A DNA stretch of 53,207 nucleotides from Chitinophagales bacterium (GCA_015654595.1 JAATGQ010000005.1:1-53207); one strand, 5' to 3'. Counted from the stretch's first letter, positions 31,761 through 40,478 are shown. Notes: a model not told the origin generated them from the sequence alone. Made by a program: numbers and translations.

Positions 31761-33644
31761 ATGAGAAAGCATATTTTGGTTCGTATTTCGATGCTGCTGG
31801 TGATTGTCTGCGCGGCGGCATCCTGTGAGAAATATCTTAACGTCGTTCCGTCGGAGACGATCTCTACGACCGATGTGGTCGGCGATATCATCAATGCCGA
31901 GAAGATCTGGGCGCAGCTTTACGGCAATACTTTACAGGATTTCGGGCTGACAGAATCGGGGGGATACAATGGCGTGCTCCTCGATGCCTGTACCGATGAA
32001 TGCAAGAATCACTGGGAGACGCCAGCCGAACTGGCCTTTAACTCTGGATCGTGGAGCCCGGTCAGCAATCCGCTGGACAACTGGAACAGCGCATATCAGA
32101 CGATCCGCCTGGCTAATATATTTCTGGAAAATATCGATGCGGCCTATATTCCCCCGGATAAGGTCAGCTATTATCAGCCCCGGATACCCGGTTACAAGGC
32201 TGATGCGAGATTTATGCGGGCCTTTCAATACTTCGAATTATTCCGGCGATATGGCGCTGTGCCGCTGGTCACAAGATCCTATAACGTAACCGAAGCGGGA
32301 TCTGTGAATGCGATGCGGACGCCGGTGGATTCTGTGATCGGTTTTATCGCATCCGAATGCGATTCTGCTGCTGCAGTCCTGCCTTTGTCTTATACCAGTG
32401 ACCCCAGCGAGATGGGACGCGTAACAAAGGGCGCTGCCTTGTCGTTAAAAGCGATCGCCCTGCTCTATGCGGCAAGCCCTCTCTTCAATGGGAATAGCCT
32501 GTATGCGAATGTAAAGAATCCCAATGGCGAGCAGCTTTTTCCGCAGACCTATGACATCAACAAGTGGAAGCAGGCGGCGGATGCTGCGAAGGCGGTGCTT
32601 GATCTGAATGTATATTCTTTGTACAATCCTGATCCTTCCAACCCTATTGACAACTATGCGCAGCTGTTTTATACAAGAGAGTACAATGAAACGATCCTGC
32701 CTTTTCTGTTGGGCAGCACCAATAACCTGGAGCTTAACTATGAGCCCAATGGTCAGGACGCGCAGTCTTGCGGCGGCCATGGCAAGTTGAGTATCTTCCA
32801 GACCATGGTGGACGCTTATGAGATGAGCAACGGCCTGCCGATCACCGATCCGGCATCTGGTTATGTCAGTACCGGTTTTTGGAACGGGCAGATCTGGGAT
32901 GGCAAGGCTTATCGCTATTGTACGAATATTTCCAACATGTATAAGAACCGTGATCCCCGATTCTATGCGTCGATCTATTTTCAGTATGAGTATTGGGATT
33001 CCGCCAATCATCCCCGGCCTTTGAAGTTCGCTTATTTTGGAAATGCCAATGGCGCTTGTGACGGATGGCCAAAGTCGGGTACGAATTGCGAGACAGGGTA
33101 CAACTGGCGCAAATGGAATAATCCTAACGTAAACCTGCGGAGTAATAATGGTACCAGCAATAGAAATTATCCCGTCATCCGGCTGCCGGAGATCCTGCTG
33201 GCTTATGCCGAAGCGATGAATGAATACCAGGATGCGCCAACCCAGGATATTGATGACGCGGTGAATAAGATAAGGGCGAGGGTCTCGATGCCGGCCTTGC
33301 CGATCTCCGCTTCCGACAATACAAAAGAGGGGATGCGGGCGCGGATCAGGAATGAATGGCGGGTTGAGTTTGCCTTCGAGAATCATCGGTTCTGGGATGT
33401 CCGCCGCTGGATGATCGCTACTGCCGTGGACAATGGTCCGATGTACGGATTGAACGCGAGGCCTTCGCAGGACGAGTTACAGTCCTCTGGTTTTGATCCG
33501 GGCAGCGAGGCGGCTGGTGTGGCCGTCTTTTATCAGCAGGTCGTAGATCAGACGAGAGTGTTTGTAAACAAACATTATTTATTTCCTATTCCCCAGATAG
33601 AGATCAACAAGAACGCCCAACTGACACAGAACCTCGACTGGTAA
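31761..33644 (+). CDS. SusD/RagB-family glycan-binding outer membrane lipoprotein
   Basis: 627 residues from the ATG giving MRKHILVRIS. The longer frame begins inside the SusC gene. The signal peptide ends in a lipobox (VIVCAAASC, then EKYLNVVPSE), and the KYLNVVPS start is typical of SusD proteins. Other family elements are FMRAFQYFELFRRYGAVPLV, RVTKGAALSLKAIALLYAASPLF, and near the C-terminus RIRNEWRVEFAFENHRFWDVRRW with KHYLFPIPQIEINKN. It is the surface-exposed partner of the STN-SusC encoded directly upstream. Confidence 0.96.
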   Translation: MRKHILVRISMLLVIVCAAASCEKYLNVVPSETISTTDVVGDIINAEKIWAQLYGNTLQDFGLTESGGYNGVLLDACTDECKNHWETPAELAFNSGSWSPVSNPLDNWNSAYQTIRLANIFLENIDAAYIPPDKVSYYQPRIPGYKADARFMRAFQYFELFRRYGAVPLVTRSYNVTEAGSVNAMRTPVDSVIGFIASECDSAAAVLPLSYTSDPSEMGRVTKGAALSLKAIALLYAASPLFNGNSLYANVKNPNGEQLFPQTYDINKWKQAADAAKAVLDLNVYSLYNPDPSNPIDNYAQLFYTREYNETILPFLLGSTNNLELNYEPNGQDAQSCGGHGKLSIFQTMVDAYEMSNGLPITDPASGYVSTGFWNGQIWDGKAYRYCTNISNMYKNRDPRFYASIYFQYEYWDSANHPRPLKFAYFGNANGACDGWPKSGTNCETGYNWRKWNNPNVNLRSNNGTSNRNYPVIRLPEILLAYAEAMNEYQDAPTQDIDDAVNKIRARVSMPALPISASDNTKEGMRARIRNEWRVEFAFENHRFWDVRRWMIATAVDNGPMYGLNARPSQDELQSSGFDPGSEAAGVAVFYQQVVDQTRVFVNKHYLFPIPQIEINKNAQLTQNLDW

Positions 33645-33651
33645 ACTAACG

Positions 33652-36156
33652 ATGATGAATAAATGCTTTTTTTGCGGGATGCTTATCCTGCTGGGACCTC
33701 TTTTTGCCCTTGGTCAATCCTATAACCCTATTGCCGATCCTGCTGCGGTTGTTCGGGCGGATAGAAATGCACGGTTTACCGTGCTTTCAAAATCCATGAT
33801 CCGTATGGAATGGGATAGTGCAGGGCATTTTACCGATCAGGCTTCTTTTGTGGTGGTGAACCGGAGACGGCCTGTAGTTCCTTTTAAACGGCTTTTTTCG
33901 AATGGGTGGCTGATCATCCGGACCGGATGCGTTGAGTTGAGATATTTGTCCGGGTCGGGAGCATTCAGGGAAGACAACTTGAAGGTGTCTTATCTTCCTC
34001 CGGGAGGCAGAGATACGATCCGATGGCACCCCGGTTTGTCACAGCAGCAGAATCTAAAGGGGACATACCGGACGCTGGATGGCTTTGACGGCGACAAACA
34101 ATGGGGGAAGGAGGTGTCGCTGGAGGATGGCATTCTTTCACGGGATGGCTGGACATTGATCGACGACAGCCGGAGTTTTTTGTTTGATCATAGTTCATTT
34201 CCCTGGGTGGATGCGTCGGCTGTTCATAGTCGGCAGGACTGGTATCTGTTACTCTATGGAAGCTTTTATAAACAGGCGTTGGCCGAATATGCCTCGATCG
34301 GCGGGCGGGTGCCGCTTCCGCCCAGGTATGCGTTTGGGTTCTGGTGGTCGCGTTACTGGAGGTATACGGACAATGAGCTGCGGGATCTGGTGGGCAGGTT
34401 CCGGCAGCTTCGGATACCCCTGGATGTGCTGGTGGTAGATATGGACTGGCATAAGGATGGCTGGACCGGCTGGACCTGGGATAGCAGTTGTTTCTCCAAT
34501 CCGGCGGGGTTTCTGCGATGGACGAAGACCGAGCATTTGAAGACGACCCTGAATCTGCATCCGGCGGATGGAGTAGGGCCCCAGGAGATGCAGTATGAGC
34601 GGATGGGCCGGGCCCTCGGTTTTGATACGAAGGAACGGAAAAGTATACCTTATGTCGGGTCCGATAAGAAGTTCATGCAGACCTTGTTCGACACCATCTT
34701 GCATCCTTACGAAAAGATGGGTGTCGATTTCTGGTGGCTGGACTGGCAGCAATGGCCGGAAGATCGGCGCGTGGCCGGACTTAGCAACACCTGGTGGCTG
34801 AACTATGTGTTTTTTTCCCAGATGGAGCGCAATGGCAAGAGTCGTCCTATGTTGTATCATCGTTGGGGCGGGCTTGGGAACCACCGTTACCAGATCGGCT
34901 TTTCCGGGGATGCGATCATTTCGTGGAAGTCGCTGGCCTTTCAGCCATACTTTACCAATACGGCGTCGAATGTGCTTTATGATTATTGGAGCCATGATAT
35001 CGGCGGCCATGTGGCGGGAGAGGGTTTTAAGGGACTGGATCCTGAGTTGTTTACAAGATGGATGCAATATGGAGCGTTGAGTCCGATCTTCAGGGCGCAT
35101 TCCAGCAAGAACGCCGTGTTGAATAAAGAGCCCTGGAACTTCTGCGGCGTTTATTTCGATGCCATCAGCAAGGCGATCCGCCTTCGTTATGAGCTGGAGC
35201 CTTATATCTATACGATGGCTCGAAAGACATATGATTCCGCGATCGGGCTTTGCAGACCCTTGTACTATGATTATCCTTTGTCGGAGAATGCTTATAGCTT
35301 CAGGAACGAATATTTATTTGGGGATGATATGCTGGTAGCGCCGATCGGGGCGCCTTCTGACAGCGGGACCTCGCGGGTGCGCGTATGGCTGCCGGAGGGG
35401 AATGACTGGTACGAATGGAATACCGGTACCTTGTTGAAAGGAGGGAGTGTACAGGAGCGGGTGTTTTCGATCGACGAATATCCATTGTATGTAAGGGCTG
35501 GCGCGATCGTCCCGATGAATGCGGATACGATCCAGGATCTCGATGGTCAGCCTGCTGCAGTGCATCTGGGCGTTTTTCCCGGCGCGGCAGGTACCGGGAG
35601 AATGTATGAGGACGAGGGGAATGACAGGGACTATGCGCATCGGTATAGCGTGACTTCTTTTGATCGCCGCGAGGGTGCAGACGGAAGCGTTCGGGTGCAT
35701 ATATCGCCTGTCGCAGGAGCATTTGCGGGGATGCGGCGGGTGAGGCAGTACGTGGTGACTTTCTATGGAACGGTTATGCCTGCTTCGGTCCGGACATCGG
35801 GTGCAGCATTGCGTTACCAGCCCGATGGGGAGGGCGCACGCTGGTATTATGACGGGCGGCAGATGGCGGTACAAGTCTATATTCCTGCGGTGAAGGCAGA
35901 GACGGGGTGTGAGGTGGTGTTGCAATTCGGCAGCGGGAGGCGGCCGGATATCAATGGATTGCCGGAGAAGCTGCGACGTCTGTATGAATGGTGCGAGCAG
36001 ATAAAGCATAAGGATGCGTCGGCTGGATACCCGCGCCGTGTCGGGGTGATGGAAGAATTGGATAGGGCATTGGAATATTACCCGGAGCGGTTTAATCAGC
36101 TGGTGGATGATTTTAACCGGGAAGCCGGGAATTTAGACCCGAGGTTGCTTCGCTAG
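33652..36156 (+). CDS. Glycoside hydrolase family 31 (alpha-glucosidase/alpha-xylosidase)
   Basis: 834 residues with a signal peptide (MLILLGPLFALGQ), so it is periplasmic or exported. An N-terminal beta-sandwich (about 25-210) precedes the (beta/alpha)8 barrel that begins PPRYAFGFWWSRYWRYTD. The catalytic nucleophile is Asp364 in FWWLDWQQW, and the acid/base is Asp420 in GFSGDAIISW. The DIGGHV motif is also present, then C-terminal beta-domains with EYPLYVRAGAIVPM. It is last in the ECF sigma/FecR/SusCD operon (7 bp after SusD) and should trim imported alpha-glucosides or alpha-xylosides. Specificity cannot be settled from the sequence. Its 3' end overlaps the convergent mobilization gene by 44 bp. 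Confidence 0.94.
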   Translation: MMNKCFFCGMLILLGPLFALGQSYNPIADPAAVVRADRNARFTVLSKSMIRMEWDSAGHFTDQASFVVVNRRRPVVPFKRLFSNGWLIIRTGCVELRYLSGSGAFREDNLKVSYLPPGGRDTIRWHPGLSQQQNLKGTYRTLDGFDGDKQWGKEVSLEDGILSRDGWTLIDDSRSFLFDHSSFPWVDASAVHSRQDWYLLLYGSFYKQALAEYASIGGRVPLPPRYAFGFWWSRYWRYTDNELRDLVGRFRQLRIPLDVLVVDMDWHKDGWTGWTWDSSCFSNPAGFLRWTKTEHLKTTLNLHPADGVGPQEMQYERMGRALGFDTKERKSIPYVGSDKKFMQTLFDTILHPYEKMGVDFWWLDWQQWPEDRRVAGLSNTWWLNYVFFSQMERNGKSRPMLYHRWGGLGNHRYQIGFSGDAIISWKSLAFQPYFTNTASNVLYDYWSHDIGGHVAGEGFKGLDPELFTRWMQYGALSPIFRAHSSKNAVLNKEPWNFCGVYFDAISKAIRLRYELEPYIYTMARKTYDSAIGLCRPLYYDYPLSENAYSFRNEYLFGDDMLVAPIGAPSDSGTSRVRVWLPEGNDWYEWNTGTLLKGGSVQERVFSIDEYPLYVRAGAIVPMNADTIQDLDGQPAAVHLGVFPGAAGTGRMYEDEGNDRDYAHRYSVTSFDRREGADGSVRVHISPVAGAFAGMRRVRQYVVTFYGTVMPASVRTSGAALRYQPDGEGARWYYDGRQMAVQVYIPAVKAETGCEVVLQFGSGRRPDINGLPEKLRRLYEWCEQIKHKDASAGYPRRVGVMEELDRALEYYPERFNQLVDDFNREAGNLDPRLLR

Positions 36157-36559
36157 GATGGGTTGGCCATTTGACGATGATTTGCCGCCCGAGGCAGTAA
36201 AGAAAATAGACGACAAAGAACCAGATGACATAGGGCATTATCTGGCTGGCGAAGAACCGATAATACTCTTTTGTGTCCTGTTCGGGAAAGAACAGCAGCT
36301 GGTGCTTTTTTATCACATTTTTTGGCTGCGCTTCTATCCTGTTTTCAATAGCGGTCATTTTTTCCTGGACCAGGTTCTTGATGGGGCCGGTGTCGACGGC
36401 AGGCGGTACGACCTTGATCTGGTCCAGCCGCTGGTCAAAGGAGGATATTCTTTTTTCGAGTAACTCGACTTTTTCTGATAGCTGTTTGGACAGCGTGTTC
36501 AGCTTTTTTATGTCTTCGGAGACGTCGTTTAAGACTGGTTCGAGCGTGTTTAAATCCAT
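36113..36559 (-). CDS. Coiled-coil membrane protein of a mobilization module
   Basis: 148 residues. The N-terminal ~80 are a coiled coil (IKKLNTLSKQLSEKVELLEKR, then SFDQRLDQIKVV), followed by a single C-terminal membrane helix (MPYVIWFFVVYFLYCLG). I do not recognise a named family, but it lies 11 bp after the relaxase gene on the same strand, so it is part of that operon. Its last 44 bp overlap the end of the convergent GH31 gene, an unusual arrangement that may mark the edge of the inserted module. Confidence 0.72.
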   Translation of the reverse strand: MDLNTLEPVLNDVSEDIKKLNTLSKQLSEKVELLEKRISSFDQRLDQIKVVPPAVDTGPIKNLVQEKMTAIENRIEAQPKNVIKKHQLLFFPEQDTKEYYRFFASQIMPYVIWFFVVYFLYCLGRQIIVKWPTHPSEATSGLNSRLPG

Positions 36560-36570
36560 AAGTTATTGTT

Positions 36571-37434
36571 TTAAATATGTAAAGAATAGGATATGTCCTG
36601 GCGGAGATGCTGTGCCTGTTGCTGTTCCTCCTGTTGCTGTTTTGCTTTTGTTTGCGCGGGAGGAAGGTTTTGTGCGATTTGTTTTTCGATTGTTTTAAAA
36701 GGATAGCCAACGTCACAACCCCTTGTCCAGATCCTTTTATCCTGTTTTTCGCAAAATGCGATTCCGGCCTGTTTTTGATGGAGCTGATAGCCCTTTTCCG
36801 ACATTCTTTTTTCAAACTCGGCAAAACTGTGCGTGTTTTCAAGGGCACTTTTGATGGCTGCTCTTAATTTTTCCTGTCGTTGATTTTGTCTTGGAATCAG
36901 CCTTTCTTCGGGAGAAAGATGACGGCGTGAAGCTGGAGTTTGACGAAGGTTGTATTCCTTTTGAAGTTGTTGACTCAGTTTTGCTATTCGAAAGTGAGAA
37001 AATTTGTCGTTTACCGTTTTTCCGTCATAACCTACCCGGTTGGCTATAATATGAATATGCTTCTGACTGGCGTCGTGATGCAGGACACAGACATATTGGT
37101 GGTTTTCAAAATTGAATTCCTTTGCAATAACCTGCGCTATTTCCATCCACTGACCTCGTTTAAGCCGGTCCTCCGGTGCCTGGCGCATAAAAATATGATA
37201 ACCGGGTTTTTTCACTCCCCGGCTGAGCTTTTGGACGTCTTCGAATTGCTCGATCAGCTCCGGTATACTGCCATAACAATTGTTGTATACCAGGACTTCT
37301 GCCCGGTCTTTATGCTGTAATCCGTCTTGTAAGGACAGCTTCTCTTTTTGTTCTGCACTCAGTTCCTTTTTGTCGCTTAAACAGTATCTGATACTTTTAG
37401 CGAAGGATTTTGTCATTGTTATTCTTGCAATCAT
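36571..37434 (-). CDS. Relaxase / mobilization nuclease (MobA/VirD2-like)
   Basis: 287 residues. The N-terminus MIARITMTKSFAKSIRYCLSDK and the histidine triad region (VCVLHHDASQKHIHIIANRVG) are those of relaxases of the Pfam relaxase/mobilization nuclease family, which nick one strand at oriT and stay attached through a Tyr. Candidate tyrosines occur in the N-terminal 60 residues (for example Y18, and YNNCYG). The C-terminus is Lys/Gln-rich with KAKQQQEEQQQAQ, probably DNA-binding. Its start codon overlaps the stop of the MobC-like gene (ATGA), so the two are translationally coupled. It should mobilize this DNA in trans with a conjugative helper. No coupling protein or integrase is present. 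Confidence 0.92.
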   Translation of the reverse strand: MIARITMTKSFAKSIRYCLSDKKELSAEQKEKLSLQDGLQHKDRAEVLVYNNCYGSIPELIEQFEDVQKLSRGVKKPGYHIFMRQAPEDRLKRGQWMEIAQVIAKEFNFENHQYVCVLHHDASQKHIHIIANRVGYDGKTVNDKFSHFRIAKLSQQLQKEYNLRQTPASRRHLSPEERLIPRQNQRQEKLRAAIKSALENTHSFAEFEKRMSEKGYQLHQKQAGIAFCEKQDKRIWTRGCDVGYPFKTIEKQIAQNLPPAQTKAKQQQEEQQQAQHLRQDISYSLHI

Positions 37435-37760
37435 ATAATATAAGATTTGATGTCTTTGGCCAGCTGATGGATGTCCGCCGCCACTTGGATAAGTTTAGCA
37501 CGCTCGACCGCATTCAGGTCTTCGTCGTTTTGTCTTTTCCTGGCGATCTGATGCAGGTTGCCAGCCACCTGGTTTAGCTCGCCTATCAGGCGCAGCACCT
37601 CTCTTGGCAGAGGTCTTTTTGCTCCGTCCGCTTTTCCATTTAATAGTATTTCCCGTAAGTACACTGAAACTTTTGCGCCGGTAACCCCGGCTTTTGCCTG
37701 AATAGCCCTTTTTTCTAAAAGGGTACAGGACACAGTAATAGAGTGATAACGCCTCATCAT
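37431..37760 (-). CDS. MobC-like mobilization accessory protein
   Basis: 109 residues from one of two adjacent ATGs (37760 or 37757, giving M(M)RRYHSITVSC). The frame continues upstream through the palindromic region but has no credible start there. A ribbon-helix-helix-like N-terminus (SITVSCTLLEKRAIQAKAG, then VSVYLREILLNG) and a helical C-terminus with LIGELNQVAGNLHQIARK match MobC-family relaxosome proteins. These help melt oriT for the relaxase and often repress their own promoter. The start codon lies inside a perfect 15-bp inverted repeat. Confidence 0.88.
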   Translation of the reverse strand: MMRRYHSITVSCTLLEKRAIQAKAGVTGAKVSVYLREILLNGKADGAKRPLPREVLRLIGELNQVAGNLHQIARKRQNDEDLNAVERAKLIQVAADIHQLAKDIKSYII

Positions 37761-37846
37761 ATTGCATCGGTTTGATGCAATATGATGAACGATACTTCGA
37801 AGTGTATGAAAGATGCATCTTTCAGGACGAAAAGATGCGTCTTTTC
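37754..37846. other. Cluster of four palindromes, candidate oriT and/or mobC operator
   Basis: Between the stop of the upstream membrane-protein gene and mobC there are four palindromes in 93 bp. The first is a perfect 15-bp inverted repeat with a 5-nt spacer (37754-37768 and 37774-37788, covering the mobC start codon). The others are a 10-bp palindrome at 37794-37803, a perfect 16-bp palindrome at 37808-37823, and a 7-bp-arm repeat with a TGCG loop at 37829-37846. Such density next to mobC and a relaxase is typical of an origin of transfer or autoregulatory region. The nick site itself cannot be assigned. Confidence 0.6.
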
Positions 37847-37848
37847 TA

Positions 37849-38835
37849 TTAGTGCTTTGTAAGGGGCAGCATTTCAATATGTTGCTTCAGGCTTTCTGCA
37901 CTAGCCAATAACACGTCTTCGCCTGTCGCTCTGTAGTATTGGAAGAGCGTTTCGAGGTATTTTATATGTGTCGTCCTGGCATTTTCTGAATGAAGGACGA
38001 TGGATTTGCGGCTTTGGTAATGCCTGGCCTTATTAAGGATGTTCTTGCGTTGGCAATTGAGTATGATCGAGTAGTAAAGCAGGGTTTGGTGCATGTCGCC
38101 GCTAAAGACATTGGGGCGTTGGGCTTCTTTTTTTATGAGTTCGTGCAGGAGGACGGTTGGGATGCTGCCTTTGCCGGGGCTGATAACTGGTTCGTCGGCG
38201 AAATTTTCGGGGGACGGTGTTTCCGCGGATGCCGGCGATTTCCCTGTTGCCCGCTCAAATTCAGGCGGCTCGGGCATTGACATCGAAGCGGCCGCCCCAG
38301 GCTCAACTGCTGGCGTTTCCAAGGGCGCCGGCGATTCGCTCCCTTTTAGCTCGGGCATCTTCTTCTCGGATACTGCCGGCCCGGACATGGCAGGTTCATT
38401 CGTTTGCTGCGGTATTTCTGCAGTCTTGAATGGCAGCCAGCGCGTATGCCCGAACTGGGCTTCTTCTGCTAACTGACTGGCAGCCATATAAAGAAGCCGA
38501 TTTGTCCTCAGATAGATAGTATAGATCGTAACCCGGAAATAAATAATCGTCCCGACAAACATTCCAATCGCCGCGTACAAGAGGCGGGGGATAGGGAAAA
38601 GAAAAGCGCCATAAAAACAGAACAAGGAGGGAAGAAGAAATCCTATCAGCGGCATATAAACGTCCGACCATCTGACCTCGTTGCGTCGCCGGCTAACAGC
38701 ATATTCCAAAAGATAGGGGGTTATCGTGGCGTTGTGTTTGGTTATTATACGCACCAACTCCAGCTTACTGTTGTTCACGCCGCAGTTGTCGTTAAACATA
38801 CATTTGCGAAGAAAGGATAGAAGGTTATTTTTCAT
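37849..38835 (-). CDS. Two-TM membrane protein of the mobilization module, unknown function
   Basis: 328 residues from the ATG giving MKNNLLSFLRK. The upstream extension to 38925 is Arg/Pro-rich and not credible. Two membrane helices (about 68-85 and 90-115; MPLIGFLLPSLFCFYGAFLF, then LYAAIGMFVGTIIYF) follow a soluble N-terminus. A ~100-residue Pro/Ala/Glu-rich linker then leads to a C-terminal helical domain (LYYSIILNCQRKNILNKARH, then TTHIKYLETLFQYYRATGED). I do not recognise the family. Its position directly upstream of mobC on the same strand suggests a role in transfer or in maintenance of the module. Confidence 0.7.
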   Translation of the reverse strand: MKNNLLSFLRKCMFNDNCGVNNSKLELVRIITKHNATITPYLLEYAVSRRRNEVRWSDVYMPLIGFLLPSLFCFYGAFLFPIPRLLYAAIGMFVGTIIYFRVTIYTIYLRTNRLLYMAASQLAEEAQFGHTRWLPFKTAEIPQQTNEPAMSGPAVSEKKMPELKGSESPAPLETPAVEPGAAASMSMPEPPEFERATGKSPASAETPSPENFADEPVISPGKGSIPTVLLHELIKKEAQRPNVFSGDMHQTLLYYSIILNCQRKNILNKARHYQSRKSIVLHSENARTTHIKYLETLFQYYRATGEDVLLASAESLKQHIEMLPLTKH

Positions 38836-38985
38836 CTGACTGCGTTTTAATAAATGTACCAAATTCCCGCTTATACCCCAATTCGGCTTTCTTCCCGGGG
38901 CAGACCTGCAAAGCAGGTGGATCAAGTAGGGTATCAGCGGTACAGAAATAATCGGAGTATGGTACGAATAATACTTTTCCTATAT

Positions 38986-38993
38986 TATATTTG
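38986..38993 (+). promoter_or_regulatory. Putative -7 box of the truncated ECF sigma gene
   Basis: TATATTTG matches TAnnTTTG exactly and lies 26 bp before the ATG at 39020. It favours that start over the TTG-type start at 38996. No convincing -33 TTTG is visible. Confidence 0.45.
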
Positions 38994-39019
38994 TCTTGTT
39001 TAACCTTATATTAGAAGCC

Positions 39020-39496
39020 ATGAACCACGACAGTCCTGATTTTGACGCGATCATGCCAGCTTTCCGCGAAGGCGATAGAGATGCTTTCCGGGCGGTGTAT
39101 GAAAAGACTTGTCCTCCGTTGACGAGTTTTGTTGAGACGATCATCAACGACTCAAAAGAAACAGACAACATTGTTTCCGACGTGTATGTTGATTTGTTTC
39201 AAGTGTGTAATACAATGGAAACATTTGATTCCACAAAGAAATGGTTGTATGCTCAAGCGGGGAAGTACACGAAAAAATACCTGCTGGCAAAAAAAGAGAA
39301 TTCAGAAGAGATAGCCCGGGCTCTCGACGACCGGCTGGAGACGGAAAGCGTTAAAATGAATGCGCTTTCTATGGTTTTAGAAGAGTTGTCGAAATTGCCC
39401 GGCAATCAGGAGGATATTTTACGAATGTATTTTATCGAAAGGAAAAGTGTAGCAGAGATCGGCGCATTGCTCCGCAACAACGGAAGTCAAAACTGA
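39020..39496 (+). CDS. ECF sigma factor lacking the end of its DNA-binding helix-turn-helix
   Basis: 158 residues from the ATG giving MNHDSPDFD. Region 2 is recognisable (GDRDAFRAVYEKTCPPLTSF, then DNIVSDVYVDLFQVC), as is the beginning of region 4 (LEELSKLPGNQEDILRMYF, then KSVAEIGALL). The helix-turn-helix breaks off at once (RNNGSQN and stop) where about 25 more residues including the recognition helix are expected. It therefore cannot contact a -35 element normally and is probably a decaying gene, or a sigma-like protein with another role. It is divergent from the mobilization genes. Confidence 0.65.
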   Translation: MNHDSPDFDAIMPAFREGDRDAFRAVYEKTCPPLTSFVETIINDSKETDNIVSDVYVDLFQVCNTMETFDSTKKWLYAQAGKYTKKYLLAKKENSEEIARALDDRLETESVKMNALSMVLEELSKLPGNQEDILRMYFIERKSVAEIGALLRNNGSQN

Positions 39497-39524
39497 TCCG
39501 TCGACGCCCCGTTGTTCAGAACCC

Positions 39525-40478
39525 TCAGGCTGCAGACCAGGCGCCTTTTTTTCGCACGCCTTGCTCTTCCAACATCTCTCCGATCCGGTTGACGATATAG
39601 ATAGATGCCTCGATCTCATCCTTTCTGATAGCGATGCTTTCTATGTTGAAACCAAACGGCATATGAAGGTCCGAACAAAATGCAATAAGCTCCGCCGCAA
39701 TTTCAAGACAGATACCGACTGATCTGTCCAGCATGTTGTCAGCTTTAGTCAGTTCTTCTTTTATGTCGGCCGGAAGGTGTATACCCAACCAGTCCATGAA
39801 GCGTAGCGTCTTGACCGATCCGCATGCCGTAAGGGTAAAGATAATGGTCGGGATAGGTACATCGTTTTGTCTGCAGGTGCGGGCTAGATCGGCTGCCATT
39901 TGTTTGGCGTATGTTATATTGAATACACACTGAGAAATAAAATAAGATACGCCGTGCCTTGCCTTTTCAAGTACACGCAGGTCCTCGTCTTTTTGCGCAG
40001 CATGCCGTTCGGGTATCGTAACAGCTCCTACAACCGAAGCGTGCTTGTTTTTACTCCAGAGCTGATAGGCTTCCGGCAGCGTTGTCTTTACCGCAAAGCC
40101 GTTTGCCGGAACGCCGACAAATACAGGATAGAATTGATGTTTATGAAGAGAGTCCAGCCAGCGGGATAATTCTTCTTTCGAAAACTTTCCGGCGGGGCGA
40201 TAGATGATCATCGGGATCTCCAGATCCTGCAGGTAGTTGCTGGCAAATTCCAGGGGGTCCATTGCCGTTAAAAAAGGAAATGGTCTTTCTGCAGCGGTTC
40301 GGGCTGATTCATCCTGCACATCATAGACGATAAGTGCGTCTATATCCAGCGGCATGATCCTCGTGATCGTTTTCTGCGCGATCTCTGCGATTCGCTGGGA
40401 GACTGTTCCTGTCTTTGGCGGTGTGATGCCGTACGTTAAAATGCCGGACTGGCCGGATCTGATCTTATTTATAAACAT
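39525..40478 (-). CDS. Methylenetetrahydrofolate reductase-fold protein
   Basis: 317 residues. The pattern fits the FAD-dependent MTHFR TIM barrel: an N-terminal ITPPKTG strand, VVGAVTIPERHAAQKDEDLRVL (the region corresponding to the MTHFR substrate/FAD loop), KARHGVSYFISQCVFN (the conserved xxSQxxF flavin segment), and PTIIFTLTACGSVKTLRF near the C-terminus. It is diverged from E. coli MetF and is the kind found in organisms that already have a MetF, so the exact folate reaction is uncertain. It stands alone, and an A+T-rich 314-bp gap upstream (40479-40792) carries no ORF. Other flavin-linked one-carbon reactions are possible. Confidence 0.75.
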   Translation of the reverse strand: MFINKIRSGQSGILTYGITPPKTGTVSQRIAEIAQKTITRIMPLDIDALIVYDVQDESARTAAERPFPFLTAMDPLEFASNYLQDLEIPMIIYRPAGKFSKEELSRWLDSLHKHQFYPVFVGVPANGFAVKTTLPEAYQLWSKNKHASVVGAVTIPERHAAQKDEDLRVLEKARHGVSYFISQCVFNITYAKQMAADLARTCRQNDVPIPTIIFTLTACGSVKTLRFMDWLGIHLPADIKEELTKADNMLDRSVGICLEIAAELIAFCSDLHMPFGFNIESIAIRKDEIEASIYIVNRIGEMLEEQGVRKKGAWSAA

